DNA from: JAADHX01 sp964569385
Lineage (GTDB): Bacteria > Actinomycetota > Acidimicrobiia > Acidimicrobiales > Poriferisodalaceae
Direction of reading: 5' to 3'
NCBI GenBank assembly: GCA_964569385.1
Contig: CAZMUM010000063.1
Location: forward strand, 1 to 19,312
DNA length: 19,312 nucleotides
Shown here piece by piece: positions 7,917 to 15,696 of the stretch (positions are counted from its first letter, which is position 1; the number at the start of each line of letters is the position of its first letter). A model generated the notes under the pieces. It saw only the letters and a program-made list of their open reading frames with translations, did no database searches and was not told the origin of the DNA. Made by a program: the position numbers and the translations under genes.

Positions 7917-10593
7917 CGACTCATTGGTTAGCAGCGACGCCAATACGGTTAGCGGCGCGAACCGATCCACTAGGGGAGCGGCCCTTCTCGGCGGGCGCCA
8001 ACTACTCACGATCTTGCTAAGCGCCACTGCCGCGGTGCTCTTGGCGCGCTGGCTCGAGCCAACCGATTACGGCCTCTTCGCGACCCTGAACCTCGTCGTG
8101 TTTGGTGCGGCGACGCTTTTCGGTGACCTTGGGCTCACTGTGGCGCTAGTTCGCCAATCCGCTGAGCCAACAGTGGGTGAGTGGGCAGCAGCGTCTCGCT
8201 TGGTGAACCTCATGGCGTGGGCCGGTCTTCTCGGTGGCGGCGCTGGAACTGCCATCCTGATGCAGCTAGGGCACGGGCAGGTGGCAACCGCGACCGCCAT
8301 GCTTTCGGTGGCACTCTGGGCTCGGTTTCGGCGGGCTGTGCCTTCAGCGATGCTTCAACGACGGCGTCGTTTCTCGACTATCGCTGCCGTCGAAACAGTC
8401 GAATCGATCGTATATTTCGGAATCGTCCTGGCGCTGGCTCGATCGGGCTATGGCGCTAGGGCCATTGCTGTTGCGGTGGGAGTAAAAGAAGTACTCGGCT
8501 ACACCGCGTATCGTTTCGCCGTCCGCGGCGGGCCGTCTCTGCGAAGAGTCAGGGGCGAGTACCGCGAGTTGCTGGCCGTCGGGCTGCCAGTTCAGGCTTC
8601 TGGTCTGCTGGTGGCGTTGACTGATGCGTTCCAACCCTTGTTCATTGGCGCGGTTCTGGGCCTCACGTCGTTGGGTCATGTGTCGTGGGCCTACAACCTT
8701 GTGCTGATGCCAGTGTTGTTGCTCGGGGCGATCGATCGGGTGGTGTTGCCGAGCCTGGCGAGAGTGCAAGAGGATCGGATCCTGCTCGGGTTGTTGACGG
8801 CTCGGGCAATTCGTCTTAACGCGCTGATTTCGTTCCCGGTTGTGGTTGCGGTTTTGGTGGCGCCGTCGGAACTCGTTAGCTTGGTCTTTTCCGACCAGTG
8901 GTTGCCTGCCGCCGATCTGTTGGTGCTCTTCGTGCCTGCAATCGTGACGACTGCGATGACAGCGCCGCTGTTCCAGGCCTTCAACGCCATCGGCCGCACC
9001 AGGGTCGCAATGTGGCTATCGGCGACATGGCTGTTCTTGACGTGGACCTTGGGGTCAGCAGCGACGTGGATCTGGGGCGAAGTGGGTTTTGGTTGGTTTT
9101 ACGTTCTGTTGCAGTTCGCTTATGTGCCTGTTTGGCGGCTTGCGAAGCGTGAGCTGCAGATCGACGTAATCGCCGAGACCCGCGACGCGGTCGCGGGGCT
9201 CGTCGCTGGTGCGCTTTGCGGCTCGGCCGTTGCGGGCGCTGTTGGCTTTGGTGGACGCTGGGGTGCGCTCATTGCCGGGGTTGTGGTTGGGCAGGCGGTC
9301 TTTGCGGCAACGATGGTGGTGTTCGAACGCAGACGGTCGATAGCCGATGTGAACTTCCTGGTCCGAGGGCTACTCGGCCCTCGAGTGCAGCGGCCGCGGG
9401 CGGCAGTCGTTGCACCCTCAAAGCGTTGGCGGCTTGGTCAGGTCGCACCGTTCGACGGGCTCCGTGCCGTTGCTGTCATCAGCGTGATGCTCTACCACGC
9501 CAACGTGCCATACCTGCCGGGCGGATTCGTGGGAGTTGACGTGTTCTTTGTTCTGAGCGGGTTCCTGATCACGGCCCTGCTTGTGCAAGAACGCGACCGT
9601 TTCGGCCGGGTGGACTTCATGAGGTTTTACGCCAGGAGAAGTCTTCGGCTCTTCCCGGCTCTGTTGGCCATGATGGCTGTTGTTACACCCATCCTGGTGT
9701 TGTGGCCCCAGGGAAGTCTGCGTTCGGATTCATTGGCCACCGTCCCGTGGACGCTTGGGTACCTTTCTAACTACCTAGCGATGGTGGTCGACCGCTCCCT
9801 TGGAGTGTTTGGGCACACCTGGTCTTTGGCCATCGAAGAACAGTTCTATCTTCTCTGGCCGCCGGTTCTGGTGGCGATCCTTCACCGGCGGTCGGCTCGC
9901 GGGGCGGCGATCTTTGCCGCTACTGGCGCTGTAGTCGTTGCTGTTGGGAGAGCCTTGGTGCGGTTCTGGTTCGAGAACGTGGAGTTCACCTACTTTCCCT
10001 TGCATGCGCGCGCCGATGCCCTGCTGATCGGGTGCGCTGGGGCCCTACTGATGACCTCGGCTCCAGCGAACACTGTCGCTCGCGTTACAGCACGATTGTC
10101 GAAGGCTGCCGCGGGCGCCGCCGTTGTGTTGGCCCTGGCGGCCCTGTTCGGCAACATTGCCTCAGGGTGGATGTACGTTGTGGGCTTGCCCATCGTGTCG
10201 CTGGCCTCGGTACTGGTGATAGCGCAGCTGGCCGGGCACTCGTCATCGCTCGTAGGGCGTTGCTTGTGCCTGCCGCCACTGATGTATCTGGGCACGGTTT
10301 CTTACGGTTTGTATCTATGGCATTTTCCGATCTTCGAGCTCGTTAAGGACGCCCAACCCGACCTAGCGTTTCGCTATCTCGTCGTGATTCAGTTCGCCAT
10401 GAGCCTTGCTGCGGCATCGATCAGCTATCGATTTGTCGAGCGACCGTTCCTGAGTCTGAAGTCTCGATTTGGGCCTCGATTATGCTCGGTCGGGGTAGTG
10501 CAGCCACAGACCGAGTGTTTGCCTGATAGAACAGAGGCGTCGCAAATAGCGATAGATCATCTGAAAGAGGCTGAAAATGGGGCTGTTCGATAA
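7903..10593 (+). CDS. Wzx-like flippase fused to an acyltransferase-3 (OafA-type) domain
   Basis: This 896-aa polytopic membrane protein joins two normally separate proteins. Residues about 25-490 are a polysaccharide flippase of the MVF/PST type: the opening GAALLGGRQLLTILLSATAA and RWLEPTDYGLFATL are characteristic, with about 12-14 helices. After a basic linker (about 490-512, GPRVQRPRAAVVAPSKRWR), residues 515-860 form an acyltransferase-3 domain: PFDGLRAVAVISVMLYHAN with the catalytic-type His at about 532, GVDVFFVLSGFLITALL, RFYARRSLRLFPALL, GHTWSLAIEEQFYLLWPP, and finally YRFVERPF. The flippase half should move lipid-linked repeat units across the membrane, and the other half should O-acylate (for example O-acetylate) sugars. 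The last 40 residues form a soluble tail. The frame is continuous with no sign of a frameshift at the junction. Confidence 0.88.
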   Translation: MSIADDSLVSSDANTVSGANRSTRGAALLGGRQLLTILLSATAAVLLARWLEPTDYGLFATLNLVVFGAATLFGDLGLTVALVRQSAEPTVGEWAAASRLVNLMAWAGLLGGGAGTAILMQLGHGQVATATAMLSVALWARFRRAVPSAMLQRRRRFSTIAAVETVESIVYFGIVLALARSGYGARAIAVAVGVKEVLGYTAYRFAVRGGPSLRRVRGEYRELLAVGLPVQASGLLVALTDAFQPLFIGAVLGLTSLGHVSWAYNLVLMPVLLLGAIDRVVLPSLARVQEDRILLGLLTARAIRLNALISFPVVVAVLVAPSELVSLVFSDQWLPAADLLVLFVPAIVTTAMTAPLFQAFNAIGRTRVAMWLSATWLFLTWTLGSAATWIWGEVGFGWFYVLLQFAYVPVWRLAKRELQIDVIAETRDAVAGLVAGALCGSAVAGAVGFGGRWGALIAGVVVGQAVFAATMVVFERRRSIADVNFLVRGLLGPRVQRPRAAVVAPSKRWRLGQVAPFDGLRAVAVISVMLYHANVPYLPGGFVGVDVFFVLSGFLITALLVQERDRFGRVDFMRFYARRSLRLFPALLAMMAVVTPILVLWPQGSLRSDSLATVPWTLGYLSNYLAMVVDRSLGVFGHTWSLAIEEQFYLLWPPVLVAILHRRSARGAAIFAATGAVVVAVGRALVRFWFENVEFTYFPLHARADALLIGCAGALLMTSAPANTVARVTARLSKAAAGAAVVLALAALFGNIASGWMYVVGLPIVSLASVLVIAQLAGHSSSLVGRCLCLPPLMYLGTVSYGLYLWHFPIFELVKDAQPDLAFRYLVVIQFAMSLAAASISYRFVERPFLSLKSRFGPRLCSVGVVQPQTECLPDRTEASQIAIDHLKEAENGAVR

Positions 10594-10771
10594 GGCTAAG
10601 GATGCCGCTGAAGGCGCAATGGACAAGGCCAAGGATGCCGCTGAAGGTGCGCGCGACGTGGTCGGAAACGCTGCTGAGGCTGTGGTCGACAAGGTCGATG
10701 ACATGACCGGCGGCAAAGTGCCAGACATGGTCAAGGACGCTGTCGACAAGATCGACGGCGAAGAGGGCTAG
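10577..10771 (+). CDS. Small helical MT0933-antitoxin-like / CsbD-like protein
   Basis: This encodes a 64-aa charged, cysteine-free protein. The first 26 residues carry the 11-mer DKAKDAAEGAM/R twice in tandem, an amphipathic helical repeat. The remainder, VVDKVDDMTGGKVPDMVKDA, has the 'DKVD..TGGK' pattern of the actinobacterial MT0933_antitox family. A good ribosome binding site (AAAGAGG) lies 7 nt before the ATG. It overlaps the 3' end of the flippase-acyltransferase gene by 17 bp, so it is at least partly co-transcribed. No toxin partner is next to it, so a stress-related or membrane-associated helical role is as likely as an antitoxin role. The function is not known from this sequence. 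Confidence 0.72.
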   Translation: MGLFDKAKDAAEGAMDKAKDAAEGARDVVGNAAEAVVDKVDDMTGGKVPDMVKDAVDKIDGEEG

Positions 10772-10923
10772 TCAATTGCACCCAGAGTCGAGGGGTTCGT
10801 CCAACACCTCTGACTATTGACATCTTGAAAGCAGAAGCCCCGCCTCATTCGGGCGGGGTTTCTGCGCGTCTTGGCACGAAGCGAGCCATCTGGCCCATTT
10901 GGCTCGGCCGTACCGGCTAAGGA
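10772..10923. other. Convergent intergenic region
   Basis: These 152 bp separate the end of the + strand polysaccharide operon from the end of the - strand operon. Apart from the terminator hairpin at 10831-10865 I see no open frame with a ribosome binding site, no repeat and no RNA gene. Confidence 0.6.
10831..10865 (+). terminator. Intrinsic terminator ending the polysaccharide operon
   Basis: The inverted repeat GCAGAAGCCCCGCC ... GGCGGGGTTTCTGC forms a 14-bp stem (one G-T pair) with a 7-nt loop, 59 bp after the last + strand gene. The T-run sits in the 3' arm and is followed by a CGCGTCTTGG tail, so the U-tract is short. The stem also has an A-rich 5' flank, so it could work in both directions between the two convergent operons. 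Confidence 0.85.
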
Positions 10924-11211
10924 CTAGCGAACCAAGGCTGGGGTGAGTCCGGCTTTGGCGCGGTTCTTCTGGATTCGTTTGGCAGCGCGTTGAGGCGCGT
11001 TCCTGAGCTCGAGATCCAGGATCGATACCGCATGCCGACTCATCGATCGCCACGCCAGATGGCGCCGAACGTTCGAAATTGTCGTCGATCCGAAACGACC
11101 TGGAACGGATTGGATGACTGGCCAGACCGCCACGTGGTCGATGCCGGCAGCGGGTAGATCGTGCTCGGACAGCCCGAATATGGCCCTCGTGATCTTGGGT
11201 TGACTGGCCAT
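10924..11211 (-). CDS. Unrecognised 95-residue protein, last gene of the minus operon
   Basis: I do not recognise this family. The ATG shares one base with the stop of the glycosyltransferase before it (TAATG), a strong sign of translational coupling, which is why I start here rather than further upstream in the same frame. The protein is basic (pI clearly alkaline), has no membrane segment, signal peptide or cysteine, and reads MASQPKITRAIFGLSEHDLP at the start and RIQKNRAKAGLTPALVR at the end. The middle (FGSTTISNVRRHLAWRSMSR) is rich in Arg and may be helical. Its position suggests a role linked to the neighbouring glycosyltransferase and methyltransferase. It could still be a spurious frame. 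Confidence 0.5.
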   Translation of the reverse strand: MASQPKITRAIFGLSEHDLPAAGIDHVAVWPVIQSVPGRFGSTTISNVRRHLAWRSMSRHAVSILDLELRNAPQRAAKRIQKNRAKAGLTPALVR

Positions 11212-12359
11212 TAGGTGACCTCCACTGGATCTGGGTCGGTTGCTAGGAGCGCCGCGTACGTGGTCCCAACAACTTTCCAGGTGCGTCTCAGCGACCACTC
11301 CTTAACTCTTTTGGCTATGAGAATCCGTTGCTCGGAATCGGTCGCTAATGTGCGCATCGCATCGGTAAGGCCTTGTTCGGTCGCTCCTGTGAATAGTGCG
11401 ATGTTCTCTTGCTCCATAGCCGCCGAGCGTTCACCGCTGGTCGTTACGGTGGGAAGGCCGTAGTGAGCGAACGCGGCAAATGCACCATTGTTTTCGCCCA
11501 CTCCGCTGCTGTAGGGAAGCACGCCTATGTCGCTGAGCCCGATGAGCCTGGCCACGGCCAACTCGTCGACAACACGTCCGTGCCAGGTGATGGCATCGTT
11601 CAATTCGAACTCTCTGCAGATTTGGGTCAGCTGCTGGTGGTAGCCGTCCGTTGCTGGGTCGAAGCGGCCGATCATCTGAAGCCGAGCATCGATGCCTTCT
11701 GAACGAAGGTTTGCCACAGATCTAACGAGTTCTTTGGTGCAGTGGTCGGCCATAACAAATCCAAAGGATGTAAACACAACAGCGTCGACCGGTATGTCGT
11801 ACCGGGCTCTCAGCAGCTGCCGGTCGGCGCTGACAACTTTGGTGATGTTTGAGCCGCAAGCCACGATGTCGGGGCTGGGTCCGATGTATCGAAACCGCGA
11901 AACGCCGTCGGCGTGCCAGCGACTGAAAGTAACGACCCGATGCGCGGAATTGAGAAGAATCGCCTTCGGAAGGTACCCAAACCGGCCCGGCTTCCACAGT
12001 TCGTGGTATGTCATTACGACGCGTAGCCCCCGCCGCCGAATGGCCGCTGGCAGCAGATGGGGCATCCACTTGAGCATGAAAGCGTGAGCCTCGAACTGGA
12101 GCAGAACAACATCGGGGTTTGTGGCGCTGATCGTGTTGACAGCCCTGACGAGGTTGCCAACTGAGTCTGGTAGAGGTCCGTTCGACACCTGGATGCCATC
12201 GGGGATTCCTACCTGTTCATCGTCGGCGCTCGTCGAACCAAGAACCACAACCTCAACATCGAGACCTTCATCGATCAGTGCATGTGCTAGCAGTTCGCAG
12301 TAGTCGGCGTGGCCAGATAGGAGTGGCGGATAGTGGGCTGTTACGAGCGCGACACGCAC
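11211..12359 (-). CDS. GT4-family glycosyltransferase
   Basis: This is a 382-aa GT-B enzyme with a GTG start. The N-terminus RVALVTAHYPPLLSGHADYC is the acceptor-domain opening (Y-P-P...G), DVVLLQFEAHAFMLKW and VVMTYHELWKPGRFGYLPKA follow, and VVTFSRWHADGV ends the first domain. The donor domain begins VVFTSFGFVMADHCTKELV, with MIGRFDP and ITWHGRVVDELAVARLIGLSD. The donor-site segment is VGENNGAFAAFAHYGLPTVT, in which the first glutamate of the EX7E pattern is followed by NN rather than the common FG. This resembles GT4 enzymes with the 'SSGxxxxNG' donor loop. It lies 12 bp after the methyltransferase stop and is coupled to the following small gene. Confidence 0.85.
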   Translation of the reverse strand: MRVALVTAHYPPLLSGHADYCELLAHALIDEGLDVEVVVLGSTSADDEQVGIPDGIQVSNGPLPDSVGNLVRAVNTISATNPDVVLLQFEAHAFMLKWMPHLLPAAIRRRGLRVVMTYHELWKPGRFGYLPKAILLNSAHRVVTFSRWHADGVSRFRYIGPSPDIVACGSNITKVVSADRQLLRARYDIPVDAVVFTSFGFVMADHCTKELVRSVANLRSEGIDARLQMIGRFDPATDGYHQQLTQICREFELNDAITWHGRVVDELAVARLIGLSDIGVLPYSSGVGENNGAFAAFAHYGLPTVTTSGERSAAMEQENIALFTGATEQGLTDAMRTLATDSEQRILIAKRVKEWSLRRTWKVVGTTYAALLATDPDPVEVT

Positions 12360-12371
12360 GGCTGATCGACC

Positions 12372-13115
12372 TTACGCGGCCACGACGGCGAAGCCGACGA
12401 AGCCGATCGGATGGTTGAGGAACCGGACGGGCAGGTGGTTTGGCAGTTCGAGACGACGAGCCGGACTGGCGACAAATCCGGCGCGCTCGAACCGCGCCGG
12501 CATTGCCTCGATGTCTGATGGACGCAACGGGGTCCACGGCAGGCCGAAAGCAGTTAGATCCGAAGTATTGGTCGACTCCGCTACAACATCGGTCGAGACG
12601 TAAAGAAGGCCGCCTGGTTTAAGAATCCGTCGGCATTCGTCTAGCCATTGTTCCCAGTCGACACCGTGTTCGACTGTCGAGCCCGAGACAACGACGTCAA
12701 AGGCTTCATCGATGTACGCCGTGGCCATCATGTTCTGACATGAATACCGAATGTGGCTCGCGCGAGGTGACATCACCAACCTGGGGTTCAGGTCGATGCC
12801 GTCTACTGAGATCAGCCCGAGCCTGCTGGCCGCCCAGGGCGCTGGTGAGTTGTACGCGCCGGCGTCGAGCAGCGCTAGCTCTTGGTCGGCCGCGGTCAAT
12901 AGTTCGACTACGTTCGCTTCGTCCCATCGTTTTGGTAGATCCAGAAGCGGGAAGGCGGTTCCGGTGAGCAGACGGTGGCGAAGCGAGTTTCGCCACCGCT
13001 CGAACCGACGCTCTCCGCCAAGGGTTGCTGCGGCGGCGTTGAGATCACCTTGGGTCAAGGCGAATCGTGTCCAGATAGGCCAGGTTGTTAGCAGGTCGAA
13101 TGTCGGTAGGGCCAT
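12372..13115 (-). CDS. SAM-dependent class I methyltransferase
   Basis: This is a 247-aa protein. The N-terminal 75 residues are helical and not assigned. From residue 81, ALLDAGAYNSPAP is motif I (SAM binding), VDGIDLNPRL gives the acidic residue of motif II, AFDVVVSGSTVEHGVDWEQW is motif IV, and CRRILKPGGLLYVSTDV is the post-motif typical of Methyltransf_11-type enzymes. The C-terminal LPNHLPVRFLNHP may form the substrate lid. The ATG has GAGGG about 6 nt upstream, overlapping the stop of the preceding coiled-coil gene, 8 bp away. In this context it probably methylates a sugar or glycan end. A small-molecule or protein substrate is not excluded. Confidence 0.82.
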   Translation of the reverse strand: MALPTFDLLTTWPIWTRFALTQGDLNAAAATLGGERRFERWRNSLRHRLLTGTAFPLLDLPKRWDEANVVELLTAADQELALLDAGAYNSPAPWAASRLGLISVDGIDLNPRLVMSPRASHIRYSCQNMMATAYIDEAFDVVVSGSTVEHGVDWEQWLDECRRILKPGGLLYVSTDVVAESTNTSDLTAFGLPWTPLRPSDIEAMPARFERAGFVASPARRLELPNHLPVRFLNHPIGFVGFAVVAA

Positions 13116-13123
13116 TGATGCCC

Positions 13124-14395
13124 TCAGGCGTTGAGGCGGCCAGGTTGGTTCGCCTGAGCGGGGCCCGTCATCAATTTGGTGGCGTTGGCCATCTCGGCTC
13201 GAAGACCGCGCATCTCAAGCTGGAACGTATGGATCAAATGAGCTGCCGAGATTTGCTCGGCACCAGCAGCACGCAGGGTGTTGATGGTCTCGGCCAACTC
13301 GGTCGCGGTAACGATGTCGGCGCCTTCTGGGCGCAGCCGACTCATTTCCCGCCTTAGCTCTTCTAGTTCGGTGCTGATCGTCGTTCCGGTGGAGTCTGAG
13401 TTGCGTTGAGCCGTCAGTTGCGTGCGTAGATCCGTTACTTGTTTACGCAGGTCGTGAGTCTCGCGCGACTGCTGCTTTGCGAGTTTGACCATCTCGCCGC
13501 GAAACGCGGCGAGCATTTCGTTGGACGTGTCGACCATAGAGCGCAGAGTCGCCATGTCTGACGTGGTTGCCGTTGCACTACCGACGTTGCGTACTTCGAC
13601 GATGCCCCTGGCTAGTTGCTCCAACGAGGTGTGCATTCGTCCGAGGCGATCGCCAACGAGCTCAAGTTCGGGCCTGATCGGAGAGGGTCTCAGGTGGCCA
13701 TCGCTGACCACCTTTTCGAGGTTCGCAATTTGCTCGGGGATCGATTCCAGAGCCGACACCTCGCGCCCGACGGCGCCCACCTCGGAGCGAAGCTCGTCGA
13801 CGTTCTGGGCTGCGTTGAGGTGGCTGCTCACAATTGTCTGACGTAGCAGCGAGATTGCGTCGTCGAGGTCGACGACCGATGCAATCTCGTCGTTGTGATG
13901 CTGCCTTGACTCGAATAGCTCGGCCTGAAGTTCTTCGATCGTGGTGTGGAGAGCGGCTATTGCTTCGGCATTTTGCCCCGTCTCGACACGGTTTTGTTGA
14001 GCGTTGGCTCGGTCTTGTTGAGTCTCGGCAGTGGGGAGCTGTACAGCCGGTGTGACCGTCGATTGCGACGTTGCAGGCGATGGCGAGACCGGCTCTGGCA
14101 GAACGATTTCTGGGCCAACCGGGAGTTGAACCGGAGGGACTGATGCCGGCTGAGCCGTCGCCAGCGCCAGTGGTTGCGGAGCACTGACAACAACCGGCGT
14201 TTGGTCGAGTGACCAACTGGGCGCGTTTGCAGGCACGCGGCCAGGCTGGCTGAGAATGTCGGTGCATCCCGAGAACCTTCCCGAACACGTAGCACCACTA
14301 CTTGGGCAGATGCAGTGACCACCCTCGGGAGCAACGATCATGGCGCGTTCAGATGATGCATCTATCGACACGCCAAAGTCGTAACAGCGTCCCAT
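13124..14395 (-). CDS. Coiled-coil protein with Cys-rich N-terminus
   Basis: I do not recognise a named family for this 423-aa protein. In order it has a short N-terminal region with six cysteines within about 45 residues (GRCYDFG ... HCICPSSGATCSGRFSGC), a Pro/Gln/Val-rich low-complexity linker (about 60-125), and then nearly 290 residues of Ala/Glu/Leu/Arg heptad-like sequence, for example ALHTTIEELQAELFESRQHH and LRKQVTDLRTQLTAQR. There is no obvious signal peptide or membrane helix, so it is probably cytoplasmic. The cysteines could bind a metal. It heads the - strand operon, 8 bp before the methyltransferase. A structural, scaffold or molecular-ruler role fits, but this is inference. Confidence 0.75.
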   Translation of the reverse strand: MGRCYDFGVSIDASSERAMIVAPEGGHCICPSSGATCSGRFSGCTDILSQPGRVPANAPSWSLDQTPVVVSAPQPLALATAQPASVPPVQLPVGPEIVLPEPVSPSPATSQSTVTPAVQLPTAETQQDRANAQQNRVETGQNAEAIAALHTTIEELQAELFESRQHHNDEIASVVDLDDAISLLRQTIVSSHLNAAQNVDELRSEVGAVGREVSALESIPEQIANLEKVVSDGHLRPSPIRPELELVGDRLGRMHTSLEQLARGIVEVRNVGSATATTSDMATLRSMVDTSNEMLAAFRGEMVKLAKQQSRETHDLRKQVTDLRTQLTAQRNSDSTGTTISTELEELRREMSRLRPEGADIVTATELAETINTLRAAGAEQISAAHLIHTFQLEMRGLRAEMANATKLMTGPAQANQPGRLNA

Positions 14396-14419
14396 CAGTT
14401 GGCTGCCTTTAGCAGGCGT

Positions 14420-14429
14420 TGACTAGTCA
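14420..14429. promoter_or_regulatory. Palindrome upstream of the coiled-coil operon
   Basis: TGACTAGTCA is a perfect 10-bp palindrome, 25 bp upstream of the coiled-coil gene start, in the 176-bp divergent spacer shared with the PLP enzyme gene. Its location suits an operator site. No regulator is encoded nearby, and a 10-bp palindrome can arise by chance. Confidence 0.25.
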
Positions 14430-14559
14430 TGGCCCTAACCCCGTACAGAAGACCTTTGTGTTCCTGACTTTCGATGTCGGCCGCGAGGTTGCGTGCGAAA
14501 GCTCCCGGACCCATCAATTTCTGGGTTTTCGACGGCTGCCGATGGGCGGCGCCACAGGC

Positions 14560-14565
14560 TAGTTT
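14560..14565 (+). promoter_or_regulatory. Candidate -10 box for a leaderless transcript of the PLP enzyme gene
   Basis: TAGTTT matches the actinobacterial TANNNT -10 pattern and ends 6 nt before the ATG at 14572. There is no Shine-Dalgarno sequence in front of that ATG. The spacing places the expected transcription start at or next to the A of the start codon, so the mRNA is probably leaderless. No convincing -35 box is visible. Confidence 0.45.
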
Positions 14566-14571
14566 GTCGTC

Positions 14572-15522
14572 ATGTTTTCCAATCCTGTCTCGTTATCGGG
14601 TGTGCCGACTCCCATCGAGCGTTGCGACGCCTTGGCTGATGCGATCGGACTTCGCCGTGGGCAGCTTCAGATCAAGCGCGATGACCTCACGAGGCTCGGC
14701 GCTGGTGGCAACAAGGCCAGAAAGCTTGACTATCTGGTCGCCGATGCCTTAGAGCGAGGCGCGACCACCCTCGTCACTGGAGGGGCGGTGCAGAGCAACC
14801 ATGTCCGCATGACCGCTGCTGCGGCGGCCGTCAGCGGGCTCAACTGTGTGGCGGTGCTCGGCGGTCAGCCGCCGTCGGTGGTCGAGGGCAACACGCTGCT
14901 CGACGTTCTTTTCGGTGCGGAGCTGGTGTTCACCGGCGACGATTACAGCGATGACATAGAGGTAGCGATCGAGCAGGTCGCAACTGAGCGGGAAGGGTCA
15001 TATGCCGTTCCCCTCGGTGGCTCGAACCCGATTGGAGCCCTCGGATACGTCCAGGCTGCCGACGAGTTATCGAGCGAAGTTCCGACGGATGCGCTCGTCG
15101 TGCACGCAGAGGGGTCTGGCGGCACCCACGCAGGACTCGTGGCCGGGTTCGGCGACCATGGGCGAGTTATGGCCGTCGATGTCGGGGCGGTTCGAGATAT
15201 CGCCAACAAGGTCACTGACCTCGCCATCAAGACCGCCGAACTAGCCGGCCGGCCGAAACCAACCGGAGTTGTTCAGGTTCTCGATGGTCAGGTCGGTGAG
15301 AGGTACGGAGCTCCGACCGATGCCGCCCGTGGAGCAATCAGCTTGGTTGCTCGCACCGCCGGCATCGTTCTTGACCCTGTGTACTCCGGCAAAGCGTTTG
15401 CCGGTCTTATCCAGATGGCCGCCAGTGGCGACCTCGCTGATCGCCCAGTGGTCTTTGTGCACACCGGCGGTTTGCCAGCCATCTTCACCCAGCGATTCTC
15501 GAAATGGCTGGTCGAAGGCTGA
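14572..15522 (+). CDS. D-cysteine desulfhydrase / ACC deaminase-family PLP enzyme
   Basis: This 316-aa fold-type II PLP enzyme probably degrades D-cysteine (or a related D-amino acid) to pyruvate, ammonia and sulfide in the cytoplasm. The PLP lysine lies in LGAGGNKARKLDYL (K48), and GGAVQSNHVRMTAAAAAVSG gives the QSNH phosphate/cofactor segment (about 74-77). VHAEGSGGTHAGLVAG is the glycine-rich PLP phosphate loop, and DPVYSGKAFAGLI and VFVHTGGLPAIF are conserved near the C-terminus. The length is normal for the family. 1-Aminocyclopropane-1-carboxylate deaminase activity is the main alternative; the SNH rather than SNQ segment favours desulfhydrase. The ATG is preceded by a TAGTTT box, not a ribosome binding site. 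Confidence 0.85.
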   Translation: MFSNPVSLSGVPTPIERCDALADAIGLRRGQLQIKRDDLTRLGAGGNKARKLDYLVADALERGATTLVTGGAVQSNHVRMTAAAAAVSGLNCVAVLGGQPPSVVEGNTLLDVLFGAELVFTGDDYSDDIEVAIEQVATEREGSYAVPLGGSNPIGALGYVQAADELSSEVPTDALVVHAEGSGGTHAGLVAGFGDHGRVMAVDVGAVRDIANKVTDLAIKTAELAGRPKPTGVVQVLDGQVGERYGAPTDAARGAISLVARTAGIVLDPVYSGKAFAGLIQMAASGDLADRPVVFVHTGGLPAIFTQRFSKWLVEG

Positions 15523-15549
15523 CATCTTGTGACAGTCTGGTGCCACCAA

Positions 15550-15565
15550 AGAAAGGAGGTGGTCC
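15550..15565 (+). promoter_or_regulatory. Extended Shine-Dalgarno sequence
   Basis: AGAAAGGAGGTGGTCC pairs with the bacterial 16S 3' end (GGATCACCTCCTTTCT) over all 16 positions if one G-U pair is allowed. This is far longer than a usual 5-7 nt site. The GGAGG core ends 11 nt before the ATG at 15571. Confidence 0.8.
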
Positions 15566-15570
15566 ACCAC

Positions 15571-15612
15571 ATGAAACATGACTGTAGGACTTTGGAGGTG
15601 GCCGGGCGCTGA
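15571..15612 (+). CDS. Candidate 13-residue leader peptide
   Basis: The ATG downstream of the extended Shine-Dalgarno sequence opens a frame encoding MKHDCRTLEVAGR and a TGA stop. The unusually strong initiation signal is the only support for translation; 13 residues are too few for a homology call. A second ATG in another frame at 15578 lies inside it, further from the Shine-Dalgarno sequence. It may be a leader peptide controlling the following hairpins or the dipeptidase, or a stand-alone micropeptide. Confidence 0.4.
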   Translation: MKHDCRTLEVAGR

Positions 15613-15696
15613 GGCACCCGCCGCAATATGGGGTTCCTCTGGCCAGCTTTTTGGTCTAGGTGGCGACTCCAACCCGGACTACCCGGATCCCGAGCT

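Noticed and set aside
13662..14288. 208-residue - strand frame inside the coiled-coil gene
   Set aside because: Arg/Ser/Pro-rich out-of-frame shadow with no domain and no start signal.
14572..15522. PLP enzyme as part of the selenium pathway (selenocysteine lyase-like)
   Set aside because: Its motifs are those of the D-cysteine desulfhydrase/ACC deaminase family, and it is separated from selD by a convergent gene pair.
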